IMG/VR virus record: IMGVR_UViG_3300050011_000416
Coordinates: 1 to 61,509 of that record
Source: a virus
Length of the DNA stretch: 61,509 nucleotides
Strand: one strand, 5' to 3'
Both the position numbers and the translations under genes were made by a program. This document shows positions 51,294 through 59,500 of the stretch, one piece after another; position 1 is the first letter of the stretch, and each line of letters begins with the position of its first letter. Under the pieces are notes generated by a model. It saw nothing but the letters and a program-made list of their open reading frames with translations. It ran no database searches and was not told the origin of the DNA.

Positions 51294-52334
51294 ATGGAAG
51301 ACTGGAAACCAAATTACGACGGTAAGAAGCAATACAAGAAGAAGAATCGCTATAAGCAAGAGGATGGAGATGTTGTTTTTCGCATTCTCCCTCAACCAAA
51401 GGGTAAAAATGCAAAGCGTAGCGGGGACTGGAGCAAATATCATTCGGTTCAGTTTGGCTACAAGAATTCAGAAGGTAAGGCACGTCCTTTTGAGAGCCCC
51501 CAAGTAAAGAAGGATAAGGTTGTCTTAGTTGCAGACGCAGCGTTGGATCGTATTAACGACCTTAAAGCAAAACTTGAGGTTGCTCGTTCCGAGAATAACG
51601 GACCTTTGATTGCCAAGCTTAACACCTTGATTGGCTTTAAGGGAGTTTATAGCGTTGATAATAATCACCACATGAACGTTATTGGTCTAGATAACAATAT
51701 TGGTGGTCTTAAAATTCGCTATAAGGCGAAACTTGCCTTGGACGAGGAAATCAAGAAACTTCGTGCTCAAGGAATTGATCCCCTCTCCCTTGAAGATGGA
51801 CGATTCTTTGTTTTTACTCGCACTGGAACTAGCAATGATACCGCCTTTAAGGTTTCAGTATATACCGAAAGTTTGGACGTTCCTGGTATTGGCAAGGTTG
51901 ACAGGCAAGTAGTTCATAAGGTTACTCCAGAGATCCTCCTTCGTCTTGAGGAAGAGGGGTTTGATTTGGATGACATTGCTCCAAAGCTCACAGCTGAAGA
52001 GGTGGCCAAAATTGTTGCTACTTCTGATTTGTTGACTGGCCGAAGTCCTGCTTGTGATGAGTTCTTCGATGCTCGTTGGAAGGCTCGTCGTGCTCTCGCG
52101 ACAGCTTTAGTAGATGAGACACTTCAGTCAAGTGGAGATGATGAGGAAGAGTATAGGGCTCCAAGTGCTCAACCTACCGGTTTGGCTATGCCCGTAACCG
52201 CACCTGTTACTATCTCAAATCCACCAAGTGCTCAACCTACTGGTTTGACTACGCCTAATGTCAGTCAAATTGGAACAGGTGAAGACATGAGTGACGAGGA
52301 TTTCTTTAAGGAAATCGGAAATACTGGAACTTAA
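51294..52334 (+). CDS. Single-stranded DNA-binding protein (gp32-like)
   Basis: A 346-residue protein with a basic N-terminus (KKQYKKKNRYKQ), an OB-like core starting VVFRILPQPKGKN, and a flexible C-terminus with a duplicated PSAQPTGL and the acidic tip DMSDEDFFKE, typical of phage SSBs. It uses CGT/GTT-rich codons, as expected of an abundant protein. It lies in an operon with the UvsY-like and RecA genes. GGGAG precedes the start. Confidence 0.75.
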   Translation: MEDWKPNYDGKKQYKKKNRYKQEDGDVVFRILPQPKGKNAKRSGDWSKYHSVQFGYKNSEGKARPFESPQVKKDKVVLVADAALDRINDLKAKLEVARSENNGPLIAKLNTLIGFKGVYSVDNNHHMNVIGLDNNIGGLKIRYKAKLALDEEIKKLRAQGIDPLSLEDGRFFVFTRTGTSNDTAFKVSVYTESLDVPGIGKVDRQVVHKVTPEILLRLEEEGFDLDDIAPKLTAEEVAKIVATSDLLTGRSPACDEFFDARWKARRALATALVDETLQSSGDDEEEYRAPSAQPTGLAMPVTAPVTISNPPSAQPTGLTTPNVSQIGTGEDMSDEDFFKEIGNTGT

Positions 52335-52348
52335 TAGAAAGGGAGCCC

Positions 52349-52726
52349 ATGGAATTGAATCCAGATACTGATTTATCAATCGATATTCATAACTTAACTG
52401 CAGAATTTCGAGGGCTTCCTTCTACTTTATTTAGGTACTATCAGTACAAGGCTAAAGTAGAAGCAAACAGAGATACTTGTAAGGCTAAGCTCAAGGAGAC
52501 TAGAGCTTTGGTCTACAAGAGAATTAAAAGCGATTCGTCAGTTAAGTATACAGAAAAAGGTCTAGAATCAGAAATAGACATTGATCCGGCAGTTATAGAC
52601 GCACAAATGAAGCTTATTAGAGCCGAACATGACGCCTCAACTTGGGGTGGTGCAGTGGACTCTATGAAAGCAAAAAAAGACTGTCTCATCCAACTTGGAA
52701 GTGATCGTAGGAAAGAAATAGCATAA
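52349..52726 (+). CDS. UvsY-like recombination mediator candidate
   Basis: A 125-residue, mostly helical protein between the gp32-like and RecA genes. The size and position match T4 UvsY (137 residues), which loads the recombinase onto SSB-coated DNA. Sequence similarity is not clear by eye, so the assignment is mainly positional. GGGAG precedes the ATG. Confidence 0.45.
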   Translation: MELNPDTDLSIDIHNLTAEFRGLPSTLFRYYQYKAKVEANRDTCKAKLKETRALVYKRIKSDSSVKYTEKGLESEIDIDPAVIDAQMKLIRAEHDASTWGGAVDSMKAKKDCLIQLGSDRRKEIA

Positions 52727-52728
52727 AT

Positions 52729-53631
52729 ATGGCAAAACAAGAAGTATCCCTAATTGAAAAAATTCGTAATCGTTTAAATGAGAATAGTGGTAAGGAATTG
52801 GTTAAAACGTTTGGTCCAGATGACAACCTTCTGCAAGTTAGGTCTTGGATTCTCCTTAAACCCTTCTTTAAGCAAGCTACGGGTGGGGATGGCTTTCCAT
52901 GCGGACACATAACTCAAGTCATAGGTAAGCCAGACAGCGGAAAGACAACTTTGGTTATGGAAGGAATCGTTTCTTGCCAAAAAGCAAGTGGAGTAGTTTT
53001 TCTGATTGATTCAGAGCATAAATTCTCCATGCCAAGGCTTACTCTGATGGGTGGAAATCCTAAAGAAGTCTTGGTCACTCCTACAAATACCCTAGAAGAG
53101 GCTTGGGACGCTATCGAAAAGATCCTTGCTGAGGCCCAAACCCTACGTGAAGAGGGTTTTACGGGGCCAATAATGATCGTTTGGGACTCAGTTGCAGCTT
53201 CAGTTCCAGAAGCAATGATGGAAGGAGAGGCCGGAGACGCCCATTTTGCAGTAGAAGCAAAGCTTAATAACAAGAACGTTCGTAGGCTTCGTCAATCCAT
53301 TGATAAATCTGAAGTTGCTTGCGTATTCATTAATCATTATTATATGACTAATCCCAAGACTAAGTATGAGCAACCAGAGCTTATCATTAAGGGCGGAGAG
53401 GAACTTTCTTTCTTTTCAACCTTGATTATTCGTACCAAACAAGGTGCCAAGATCATGCGAACGGTTCTAGGCGAAGAACAACAAATTGGTAGGACTACTA
53501 GATTTTTTACCCATAAGGGTCATTTCCATGGTAGGACGATTACCAAGGATGTCTCTGTAGTGGATCTGGGCATTTTAGAGACACCTGAAGAGTTACTAGA
53601 ATACAAGAAATCTCTCAGAGGAGAGCTTTAA
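52729..53631 (+). CDS. RecA/UvsX recombinase
   Basis: A 300-residue recombinase with Walker A GKPDSGKTT (66-74), IMIVWDSVAASVPEAMM as Walker B region and a DNA-binding loop near 195-215. Strand exchange links it to the SbcCD-like, UvsW-like and RuvC-like proteins here, indicating recombination-dependent replication. It is followed after four bases by structured RNA copy C. Confidence 0.85.
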   Translation: MAKQEVSLIEKIRNRLNENSGKELVKTFGPDDNLLQVRSWILLKPFFKQATGGDGFPCGHITQVIGKPDSGKTTLVMEGIVSCQKASGVVFLIDSEHKFSMPRLTLMGGNPKEVLVTPTNTLEEAWDAIEKILAEAQTLREEGFTGPIMIVWDSVAASVPEAMMEGEAGDAHFAVEAKLNNKNVRRLRQSIDKSEVACVFINHYYMTNPKTKYEQPELIIKGGEELSFFSTLIIRTKQGAKIMRTVLGEEQQIGRTTRFFTHKGHFHGRTITKDVSVVDLGILETPEELLEYKKSLRGEL

Positions 53632-53635
53632 AAGT

Positions 53636-53838
53636 TTGGCGGCGGCGTGGAAAGCTGTGGGAGTAGCTCAGAGGAGAAAGCGGGGTCGAGAGATCTGCTA
53701 TGTGGGTTCGAGTCCCACCACCACTGGAGACACGCATCGGAAGGTGGAATGAGTAGGTACTGCAACGTCGGGCGTAAGTCAGGCGTTAATGCGTCATCTT
53801 TATAGTCCTACTAGTAGGAGTAGCGTCCTACCCGCCAA
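53636..53838 (+). ncRNA. Structured RNA family, copy C, with tRNA-like domain
   Basis: Closing stem P0 is TTGGCGG (53636-53642) with CCGCCAA (53832-53838). Two bases (CG) precede P1, GCGTG (53645-53649) with CACGC (53731-53735), with GA (53650-53651) facing GA (53729-53730). P2 is GTGG/CCAC (53657-53660, 53721-53724). Inside P2 lies TAGCTCAG, a D-arm-like loop with GG, an arm GGTC-GAGA-GATC (53684-53695) where an anticodon arm would be, and a classic T-arm GTGGG-TTCGAGT-CCCAC (53702-53718). The terminal hairpin GTAGGA-GTAGCG-TCCTAC (53814-53831) abuts P0. No promoter is visible; it is probably cut from the recA message. Confidence 0.8.
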
Positions 53839-53842
53839 TAAA

Positions 53843-53916
53843 TTTAACGGGTGCTCATCCTAGGTATTTGGGCCACAGTCAAAAGAATCGGATGAAGTGT
53901 CTGATTGCCCGTTAAA
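53843..53916 (+). ncRNA. Second folded element after RNA copy C
   Basis: TTTAACGGG (53843-53851) pairs with CCCGTTAAA (53908-53916), and TCATCC (53855-53860) with GGATGA (53890-53895). GGGTGCT and AATCGGA recur at the same places after RNA copy B. The ribosome-binding site of the next gene follows directly, so it may control that gene. Confidence 0.5.
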
Positions 53917-53932
53917 ATTAAGAAAGGTTCCC

Positions 53933-54913
53933 ATGTTACATGATCCTGTCATTCGTCCTGAAGCCTCAGATAAGAAAATAAGAACTTCAGATGATTTTGA
54001 ACTTTGTTACCTTAGACACCAATACTTTCGGCGAGTTAAATACAATCCTACCGTAGAAGAGATGCAACCATACATGAAAATCGTGGAGCATCTTACCAAA
54101 AATACCTTCTTTACCTACTTCAATCTGTTCAAATCGGTAGGCATGTATCACGACGACGTACTAAATATTGGTAGAGTACACCTGGTATCCTTCCTTGGTT
54201 TATACGCTCTGGATAAAGTGAAAGATAAAGAGAAGGAATGGATAGTAAAATTTATCATCAAGAACAAGAAAGATCCTGAAGAAAAGGATTATGATCAAAA
54301 AAATAAAGCAAACTTTACCATGTTCTTCAAACAGCGCATGGAGGATCTGGTAAGGGTATGTCGCCAGAAGGCCAGGAATATAAAGGGTCAGCCATCAGAA
54401 GAGTATGTTATTTTCTGTGGCAAGAATAGGCCCCCTAAGTATCATAAAAAATTGCTAAAAGATTATGAGGAACTAGAGTACAAAAAGATGGATTTTCCTA
54501 CTTTCAAGTCGATTAGGAAGAAGGCTAATGTCAATAGCGATGCCACCATCTTCGAATTTAGCGGTTTTTGGTACGTAGCTATTGCCTTAGAACAAAAGAA
54601 TTTGGACATTGACGACATCATTGGTTCTGACTCCAATCCCTACCATAACGAACACAACATGCAACCAGACGAACTCTACGTTTCTCTGCCAATTAATGGC
54701 CAGAGTTGGACCTCTAATATTGATGGACATCCAATGAATAAGGTGGAAAAAGAATCGGAGCATTTCCAAAAAGTCTTCTATAAGAAATGTGATTATAGAA
54801 AAAGAGTAATTCTGCAAACCTTCATTGCAAAAAACAAAAATATGGTACACTATAAAGAGGAAGTTAAGACCGCCAGAAAGCTCTTAATGTCCCTCGGAGG
54901 CTGGATCAGATGA
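53933..54913 (+). CDS. Possible divergent sigma-like protein
   Basis: A 326-residue protein from ATG 53933, which has AAAGG upstream; a GTG at 53897 would lie inside the folded leader. Residues about 40-145 (KIVEHLTKNTFFTYFNLFKS, YHDDVLNIGRVHLVSFLGLY) loosely follow the helices of sigma region 2, and the C-terminus is basic. It might be a second phage sigma or co-activator, or an unrelated replication protein. Structured RNA copy C lies in its leader. Evidence for the function is weak. Confidence 0.3.
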   Translation: MLHDPVIRPEASDKKIRTSDDFELCYLRHQYFRRVKYNPTVEEMQPYMKIVEHLTKNTFFTYFNLFKSVGMYHDDVLNIGRVHLVSFLGLYALDKVKDKEKEWIVKFIIKNKKDPEEKDYDQKNKANFTMFFKQRMEDLVRVCRQKARNIKGQPSEEYVIFCGKNRPPKYHKKLLKDYEELEYKKMDFPTFKSIRKKANVNSDATIFEFSGFWYVAIALEQKNLDIDDIIGSDSNPYHNEHNMQPDELYVSLPINGQSWTSNIDGHPMNKVEKESEHFQKVFYKKCDYRKRVILQTFIAKNKNMVHYKEEVKTARKLLMSLGGWIR

Positions 54914-55407
54914 GTGAAGATAGGGTTGCCATAGATAAGATCATAAGAGCTTGGAAATCCGAATACGGGGTTAATCGTACTGGTGAAAAGGGAAGTGCTT
55001 ATAAAATTATGTCACCATCTGATTTACAAGAGAATTTTAGGATTCTAGCAAGGACCTTAATGGATGCTGGATATACCTATGAAGAAATAGATGATCCACA
55101 TGTTTCTGTTAAAATAGCAGATATTTGTTGGAGGGAAGACAAGATAATAAAAATGTCAACAGCTGCCGTGAGAGCAGCCAAAATAAGTTTTGCTACTGAT
55201 TGGAATGACGTTATATCCGATAAAGAATTTTCTGGCATCAAAATGTCCAAAGTAGAACGTAAGGCACCTAAAAAGGCCGATGTGAAAGAACACGTACCAA
55301 CAGATCCCAATAACATAATCATCCCAGACCCCGCCTTATACTTCGATACTCCTCAAGATTTAGAGTTTCTGGCCTTAATTGGAGTAGATCCAGAGGGGGA
55401 CAAGTGA
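54910..55407 (+). CDS. Protein of unknown function
   Basis: A 165-residue protein coupled by ATGA to the previous gene and by GTGA to the helicase. It may be a helicase loader by position, but no motif shows that. Confidence 0.45.
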   Translation: MSEDRVAIDKIIRAWKSEYGVNRTGEKGSAYKIMSPSDLQENFRILARTLMDAGYTYEEIDDPHVSVKIADICWREDKIIKMSTAAVRAAKISFATDWNDVISDKEFSGIKMSKVERKAPKKADVKEHVPTDPNNIIIPDPALYFDTPQDLEFLALIGVDPEGDK

Positions 55408-56585
55408 GTAAGGAACTGGACGAACTCAATGCAAAACTTGGAAAGGACCTAGAACTTCATAAGCGTAAAGAAGTCTTGTCTGAAAAAGAAATAACTCTAA
55501 GGGAACATAAGGTTGAAATAGATCTCAATAACTTGATAAAAAATACCTCCGAAATAGAAATAGCCAAAACTATAGGTTTCGGTAAATTGACAGCGGGAGA
55601 AATAGAACAATTAGTAAGAGAAAATGAAGACTATATGTTGGCCGCTAAACACTCCATGAACTTTATTAATAAGGAGTTTGCTGGCACCGTACCCTATTTT
55701 AGAAAGAATCTCATTGTTGTTTTGGCTGATACCGGACATGGAAAATCAACGGCTGTTGCCAACATAGTCTATGAGACCATAAGCCGTATAAATCCGGCTA
55801 CTGGGAAAATGGGTAGAGTATTGGTGATAACCAATGAAGAGGCTTCTGAGGATTTTTACAACAGAATTACTTGTTTTATTAAGGGTTGGAACTACACCAA
55901 ACACAATGAGTTCTCGGATATACAGAGAAAAATATTTAACGAATACATTCCAATTCTAGCCAAAGGTGGCAGGTTAACTGTAATCGGAGACACTTACCAG
56001 GGGATATCCGGCTGGACACGAACTATTGAGGGAATCAAGACCATTCTGGACAGTCTTATCAGGGATGAAGTCTGGTATGATGCCATCATTATTGATTATT
56101 ATCAAAATGTTACCAGATCTAAGCTAGACTCCAGGCTAGACATAAATAAGTGCCAAGAGAAGTTTGCTGATATGTTAGATGAGTTTAAAACGTCCTATCC
56201 AGCACCAATAGTCGTCTTCGCTCAAATAAATAAGCGTAGAGATGAGGAAGATACGACCCCTTTCAATGTTAGAATCAAAGGTAGAAAAATTATTTGTGAT
56301 AAAGCCACTTTTATCATGGAACTCATACCAGTACATGAACTTCGTTACAGCAGGTGGCTTGTCCATAAGACTCGTTTTACTGGAACCATTAATAAGGAAG
56401 TAGAAACTGGATTTGATAAGGGAAAGTTTGTTCCTTATTCCGTTGATTTTAAAAAAAATGTTGCTACGATGAGAGAGAAGGAACTTACGGAAGATGCAGA
56501 GAAAATCTTAGGTGTGGCTGAGAAGGCCGAAGTAAAAATTGTTGAAGAAAATAAAGGAGATACAGATGAATCGTCAAACTCGTGA
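55404..56585 (+). CDS. DnaB-like replicative helicase
   Basis: A 393-residue RecA-fold helicase. An N-terminal coiled coil (about 15-45) replaces the usual DnaB N-domain. Walker A is LADTGHGKSTA (107-117), Walker B is DAIIIDYYQNV, and FAQINKRRDEE is motif H4-like. It unwinds DNA ahead of the polymerase and acts with the primase at 56929. The start is GTG at 55404. Confidence 0.8.
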   Translation: MSKELDELNAKLGKDLELHKRKEVLSEKEITLREHKVEIDLNNLIKNTSEIEIAKTIGFGKLTAGEIEQLVRENEDYMLAAKHSMNFINKEFAGTVPYFRKNLIVVLADTGHGKSTAVANIVYETISRINPATGKMGRVLVITNEEASEDFYNRITCFIKGWNYTKHNEFSDIQRKIFNEYIPILAKGGRLTVIGDTYQGISGWTRTIEGIKTILDSLIRDEVWYDAIIIDYYQNVTRSKLDSRLDINKCQEKFADMLDEFKTSYPAPIVVFAQINKRRDEEDTTPFNVRIKGRKIICDKATFIMELIPVHELRYSRWLVHKTRFTGTINKEVETGFDKGKFVPYSVDFKKNVATMREKELTEDAEKILGVAEKAEVKIVEENKGDTDESSNS

Positions 56586-56925
56586 AGAATTGAATCAGTT
56601 GTCAAAAGAGGCATTTGGTACCCGTTCCCGTTGGCAAAAGCTTGTAAATAATGGCTTTGCAGAGCTTCTAGAGCGTGATCGTGAGGTTATGGTTCCTACT
56701 CGCAAGGGGTTGGAGCTTAAGACTTTTACTGACAGGAAGTACGTTTCTCGCCACTATACTGTTGATGAGGTTCGTAAGGTAATGACGGATCTGTTGGCGG
56801 CTAGAAAAGCGGCCATTACTCCCAGTGTCTTGGCTGAAATTGAAGCTGACAAGATAGAAGATGGAACCACTCTTATCCTCAATACAGAAACTTTCAAGGC
56901 CCTAAGCGATACAATTAAGGGGTAA
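56566..56925 (+). CDS. Small abundant protein of unknown function
   Basis: A 119-residue protein with AAAGGAG six bases before its ATG, overlapping the end of the helicase gene. Nearly all its arginines use CGT or CGC while neighbours use AGA/AGG, as in the SSB gene, suggesting strong expression. It may belong to the replisome. No domain recognised. Confidence 0.55.
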   Translation: MNRQTREELNQLSKEAFGTRSRWQKLVNNGFAELLERDREVMVPTRKGLELKTFTDRKYVSRHYTVDEVRKVMTDLLAARKAAITPSVLAEIEADKIEDGTTLILNTETFKALSDTIKG

Positions 56926-56928
56926 GTC

Positions 56929-57798
56929 TTGGATCCAAAAGGTCAATCTATTCTAAAACTTCTTTTTAATGAGGGGGAGACCGTTTGCGTTAGCAATAAC
57001 GAATTTGGTTTCCACTCCATACCCCTAAAAAATGCTTTAGATGGATATGTAGCCCTAACATCTCCCAATGAGTACGTTCCTATTACAGTTTATCCTACTT
57101 CTGAGCTTATAATGGTCGCCATAAACCCAATTAATGGATTCAGGACAGATGCCAATGTTCAGAAGTTCAGATCCTTTCTATGGGAATGTGATATGGGCTC
57201 TATGCAGGAACAACTGGGATACTTTAAGAAAGTCGGCGTTCCACTATCAGCACAGATATTCTCTGGCAATCGATCTATCCATTCAATAACCGTATTGGAT
57301 GAGGACATTACTGACGAGAAGACCTACAGAATGTTATATCAATGGGGCCTAAACATACTCACCTTATGCGACCAAAACTGTAAGAATCCCTCTAGAAGCA
57401 CTAGAATACCGGGTGCCTATAGAGAACCTGGCAAGAAACAAAGGCTTAAGTTTATAGGGAAAAGGGTATCTCATAAAGAGTTTATGGATTGGTTGAATCA
57501 ATACGAGCACTTACGACCAAAAGTTAAACCCAAAAAAGAGGTTCCAGAAGGTGAGGCCGATTTTAGTAGACTTTCCCCATGGGCTCGTATTATGCTTAGT
57601 AAGGGAATCGTTTTTAAGAACGGCAGGAATCAAACCTGGTTCGGACTAGCAGTGGACTGCGCTCTTGCTGGATTTACTGAAGAACTTACGATTGAGACGT
57701 TCATGCAGAGATTTACAGAAGAAAGTGATTTTAAAGAAAAAGAGCTTTTGATTACGATTGCAAGCGCTTTTAAATACGTGAATGAAGGAAAAAGATGA
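56929..57798 (+). CDS. PrimPol-type DNA primase (archaeo-eukaryotic family)
   Basis: A 289-residue primase. The pattern FLWECDMGSMQEQLGYF, SGNRSIHSITVLDED and NPSRSTRIPGAYREPGKKQR matches the metal-binding acidic residues, the sGxxxxH motif and the sRxPG motif of AEP/PrimPol proteins rather than DnaG. The start is TTG with GGGGTAAG upstream. It follows the replicative helicase and supplies primers. Confidence 0.7.
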   Translation: MDPKGQSILKLLFNEGETVCVSNNEFGFHSIPLKNALDGYVALTSPNEYVPITVYPTSELIMVAINPINGFRTDANVQKFRSFLWECDMGSMQEQLGYFKKVGVPLSAQIFSGNRSIHSITVLDEDITDEKTYRMLYQWGLNILTLCDQNCKNPSRSTRIPGAYREPGKKQRLKFIGKRVSHKEFMDWLNQYEHLRPKVKPKKEVPEGEADFSRLSPWARIMLSKGIVFKNGRNQTWFGLAVDCALAGFTEELTIETFMQRFTEESDFKEKELLITIASAFKYVNEGKR

Positions 57799-58967
57799 AG
57801 AAAATGTTAACTTTTGATGACGTATTGATTGTTCCAAAGTTTTCAAGTATTTCTAGCAGGAAAGAAGTGGACATTTCTTCAACTACCTCAGGCGGGTGTT
57901 TTGAGGATATTGGAGCAGACTTTCCAGTGATTAGCGCCAATATGGATACCGTAACTGGTCCAGATATGGCTAGAGCTATGCTAACTTATGGGGGTCAGGC
58001 CTGTTTACATAGGTTTTGCTCTATTGAAGAGAATGTCAAGATGTTTGCTGCTTCAGAAATTGACATGGTTAATGGCGTTCCCATTTATGGGGGCGAATAC
58101 TACATTAGGCCCATGGTTTCTATAGGTTTAGGGAAAGAAGAACTGGACAGAGCTTCCGCCCTATATGGAAATAATGCTACCCGCTTCATCATTGACGTAG
58201 CGCATGGCGCTCAACAGGCAGTAGTAGATCAAGTACGGAATCTCAGAGACATTATTGGGAGTTATGGGTCTATCATTGTGGGCAATTTTGCCAGTAAACA
58301 GAGTGTTGCCGACTTCCTACAAAGGGTCTCAGGTAAGGTAGATGGTATCAAAGTAGGTATTGGTCCTGGATCCGCATGTACGACCAGAATTAAAACTGGC
58401 GTAGGATTTCCTCAATTTTCAGCAATTCAAGAAATTTCATTTTTACTCAGACCTCTCGGTATTCCGCTCATAGCTGATGGAGGGATGAGAACTCCTGGAG
58501 ATATCTGTAAGGCTTTAGGTGCAGGTGCTTCTATGGTTATGTTGGGAGGAATGCTTGCCGGTGCAGATGAAACTCCAGGGGAATTGCTATACGTAGATAG
58601 TTTGGGTGAAGCGGTGAAAGCAGAAAATTTCTTAGCTAGAAAAATATTTTTAGATGGTACTTTTGAACTAATTAGAGATGAATATTCTGAAAGTTTTAAG
58701 AAAGTCAAAAAATATCGTGGATCTGCCTCTAAAGAATCTTATGATTTGCAAGGTAAAGTAGGCGACCATCGCACTTCTGAAGGGGAATCCTTCCTAGTCA
58801 GCCATAAGGGTCCGGTAAAATCGATCTTACAGGATATTGAGGGTGGCTTACGTTCTGCTATGACTTATGTAGGAGCTAGGACACTAAAAGAATTTCATGA
58901 CAAGGTGGAGTTTATTAGAGTTAGCAGCTCTACTAATTTAGAAAACAAAGCGCACGGCGATAACTGA
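57795..58967 (+). CDS. IMP dehydrogenase / GMP reductase
   Basis: A 390-residue TIM-barrel enzyme. LTFDDVLIVPKFS opens the barrel, and GPGSACTTRIKTGVG carries the catalytic Cys195. PLIADGGMRTPGD is the phosphate site, followed by YRGSASKES. The CBS domains of most bacterial IMPDHs are absent, as in GMP reductase and short IMPDHs. It adjusts guanine nucleotide supply for phage DNA. It is coupled to the primase gene by ATGA. Confidence 0.85.
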   Translation: MKKMLTFDDVLIVPKFSSISSRKEVDISSTTSGGCFEDIGADFPVISANMDTVTGPDMARAMLTYGGQACLHRFCSIEENVKMFAASEIDMVNGVPIYGGEYYIRPMVSIGLGKEELDRASALYGNNATRFIIDVAHGAQQAVVDQVRNLRDIIGSYGSIIVGNFASKQSVADFLQRVSGKVDGIKVGIGPGSACTTRIKTGVGFPQFSAIQEISFLLRPLGIPLIADGGMRTPGDICKALGAGASMVMLGGMLAGADETPGELLYVDSLGEAVKAENFLARKIFLDGTFELIRDEYSESFKKVKKYRGSASKESYDLQGKVGDHRTSEGESFLVSHKGPVKSILQDIEGGLRSAMTYVGARTLKEFHDKVEFIRVSSSTNLENKAHGDN

Positions 58968-58975
58968 GGTGATCC

Positions 58976-59500
58976 TTGATTCGTGACCAGGAGATAGAAA
59001 GGCTAGTCAATTATATCAAGGGCATTGGCCTTAAGGTCACCTTTAGCTCTAAGAAGAGCGATATTGCCGCTTCCTGGTATTTGGACAATAGCGGAATCAC
59101 CATCTATAAGGCAAAAAATACTACCAAAATAGATACTGTCCTATCCCTAATCCATGAGATTGGTCACAGCATGCACAATCTGTGGGAAAAAAATCGCGAA
59201 ATAGATTTGAGATTCGAAAGTGCAATAGACCACGTAGAAAAAGCTGGGGAACTGAAAATGGATGCCCAGAAGAAGCAATTAAGGATCATCTTAAATAATG
59301 AGATTGCTGGAACTAAGTATTGGCACCAAATATATAAAGAAACTAACATGAAGTTTCCGATTTGGAGGCTTGAGATAGCGATGGAGTACGATATTTGGCA
59401 ATACGAAGTCGAATACGAGACTGGCTCAAATCCTTCACGAAAAGAGAAAAGGGAAAAAAGAAAACAACTTGTTAAAAAGTATAGGAAAAACAATGAGTAA
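58976..59500 (+). CDS. HExxH zinc metallopeptidase-like protein
   Basis: A 174-residue protein with SLIHEIGHSMHN (His60, Glu61, His64), the zinc motif of ImmA/IrrE-like and related peptidases. The rest is charged and helical, with a very basic C-terminus. ImmA-like enzymes cleave repressors; here the substrate is unknown. The start is TTG at 58976 with GAGGTGA upstream. Confidence 0.65.
   Translation: MIRDQEIERLVNYIKGIGLKVTFSSKKSDIAASWYLDNSGITIYKAKNTTKIDTVLSLIHEIGHSMHNLWEKNREIDLRFESAIDHVEKAGELKMDAQKKQLRIILNNEIAGTKYWHQIYKETNMKFPIWRLEIAMEYDIWQYEVEYETGSNPSRKEKREKRKQLVKKYRKNNE

Noticed and set aside
53655-53727. A functional tRNA inside RNA copy C
   Set aside because: The T-arm and D-loop fit, but the anticodon arm folds as a GAGA-capped hairpin, no seven-base anticodon loop can be drawn, and the acceptor strands do not form seven pairs.
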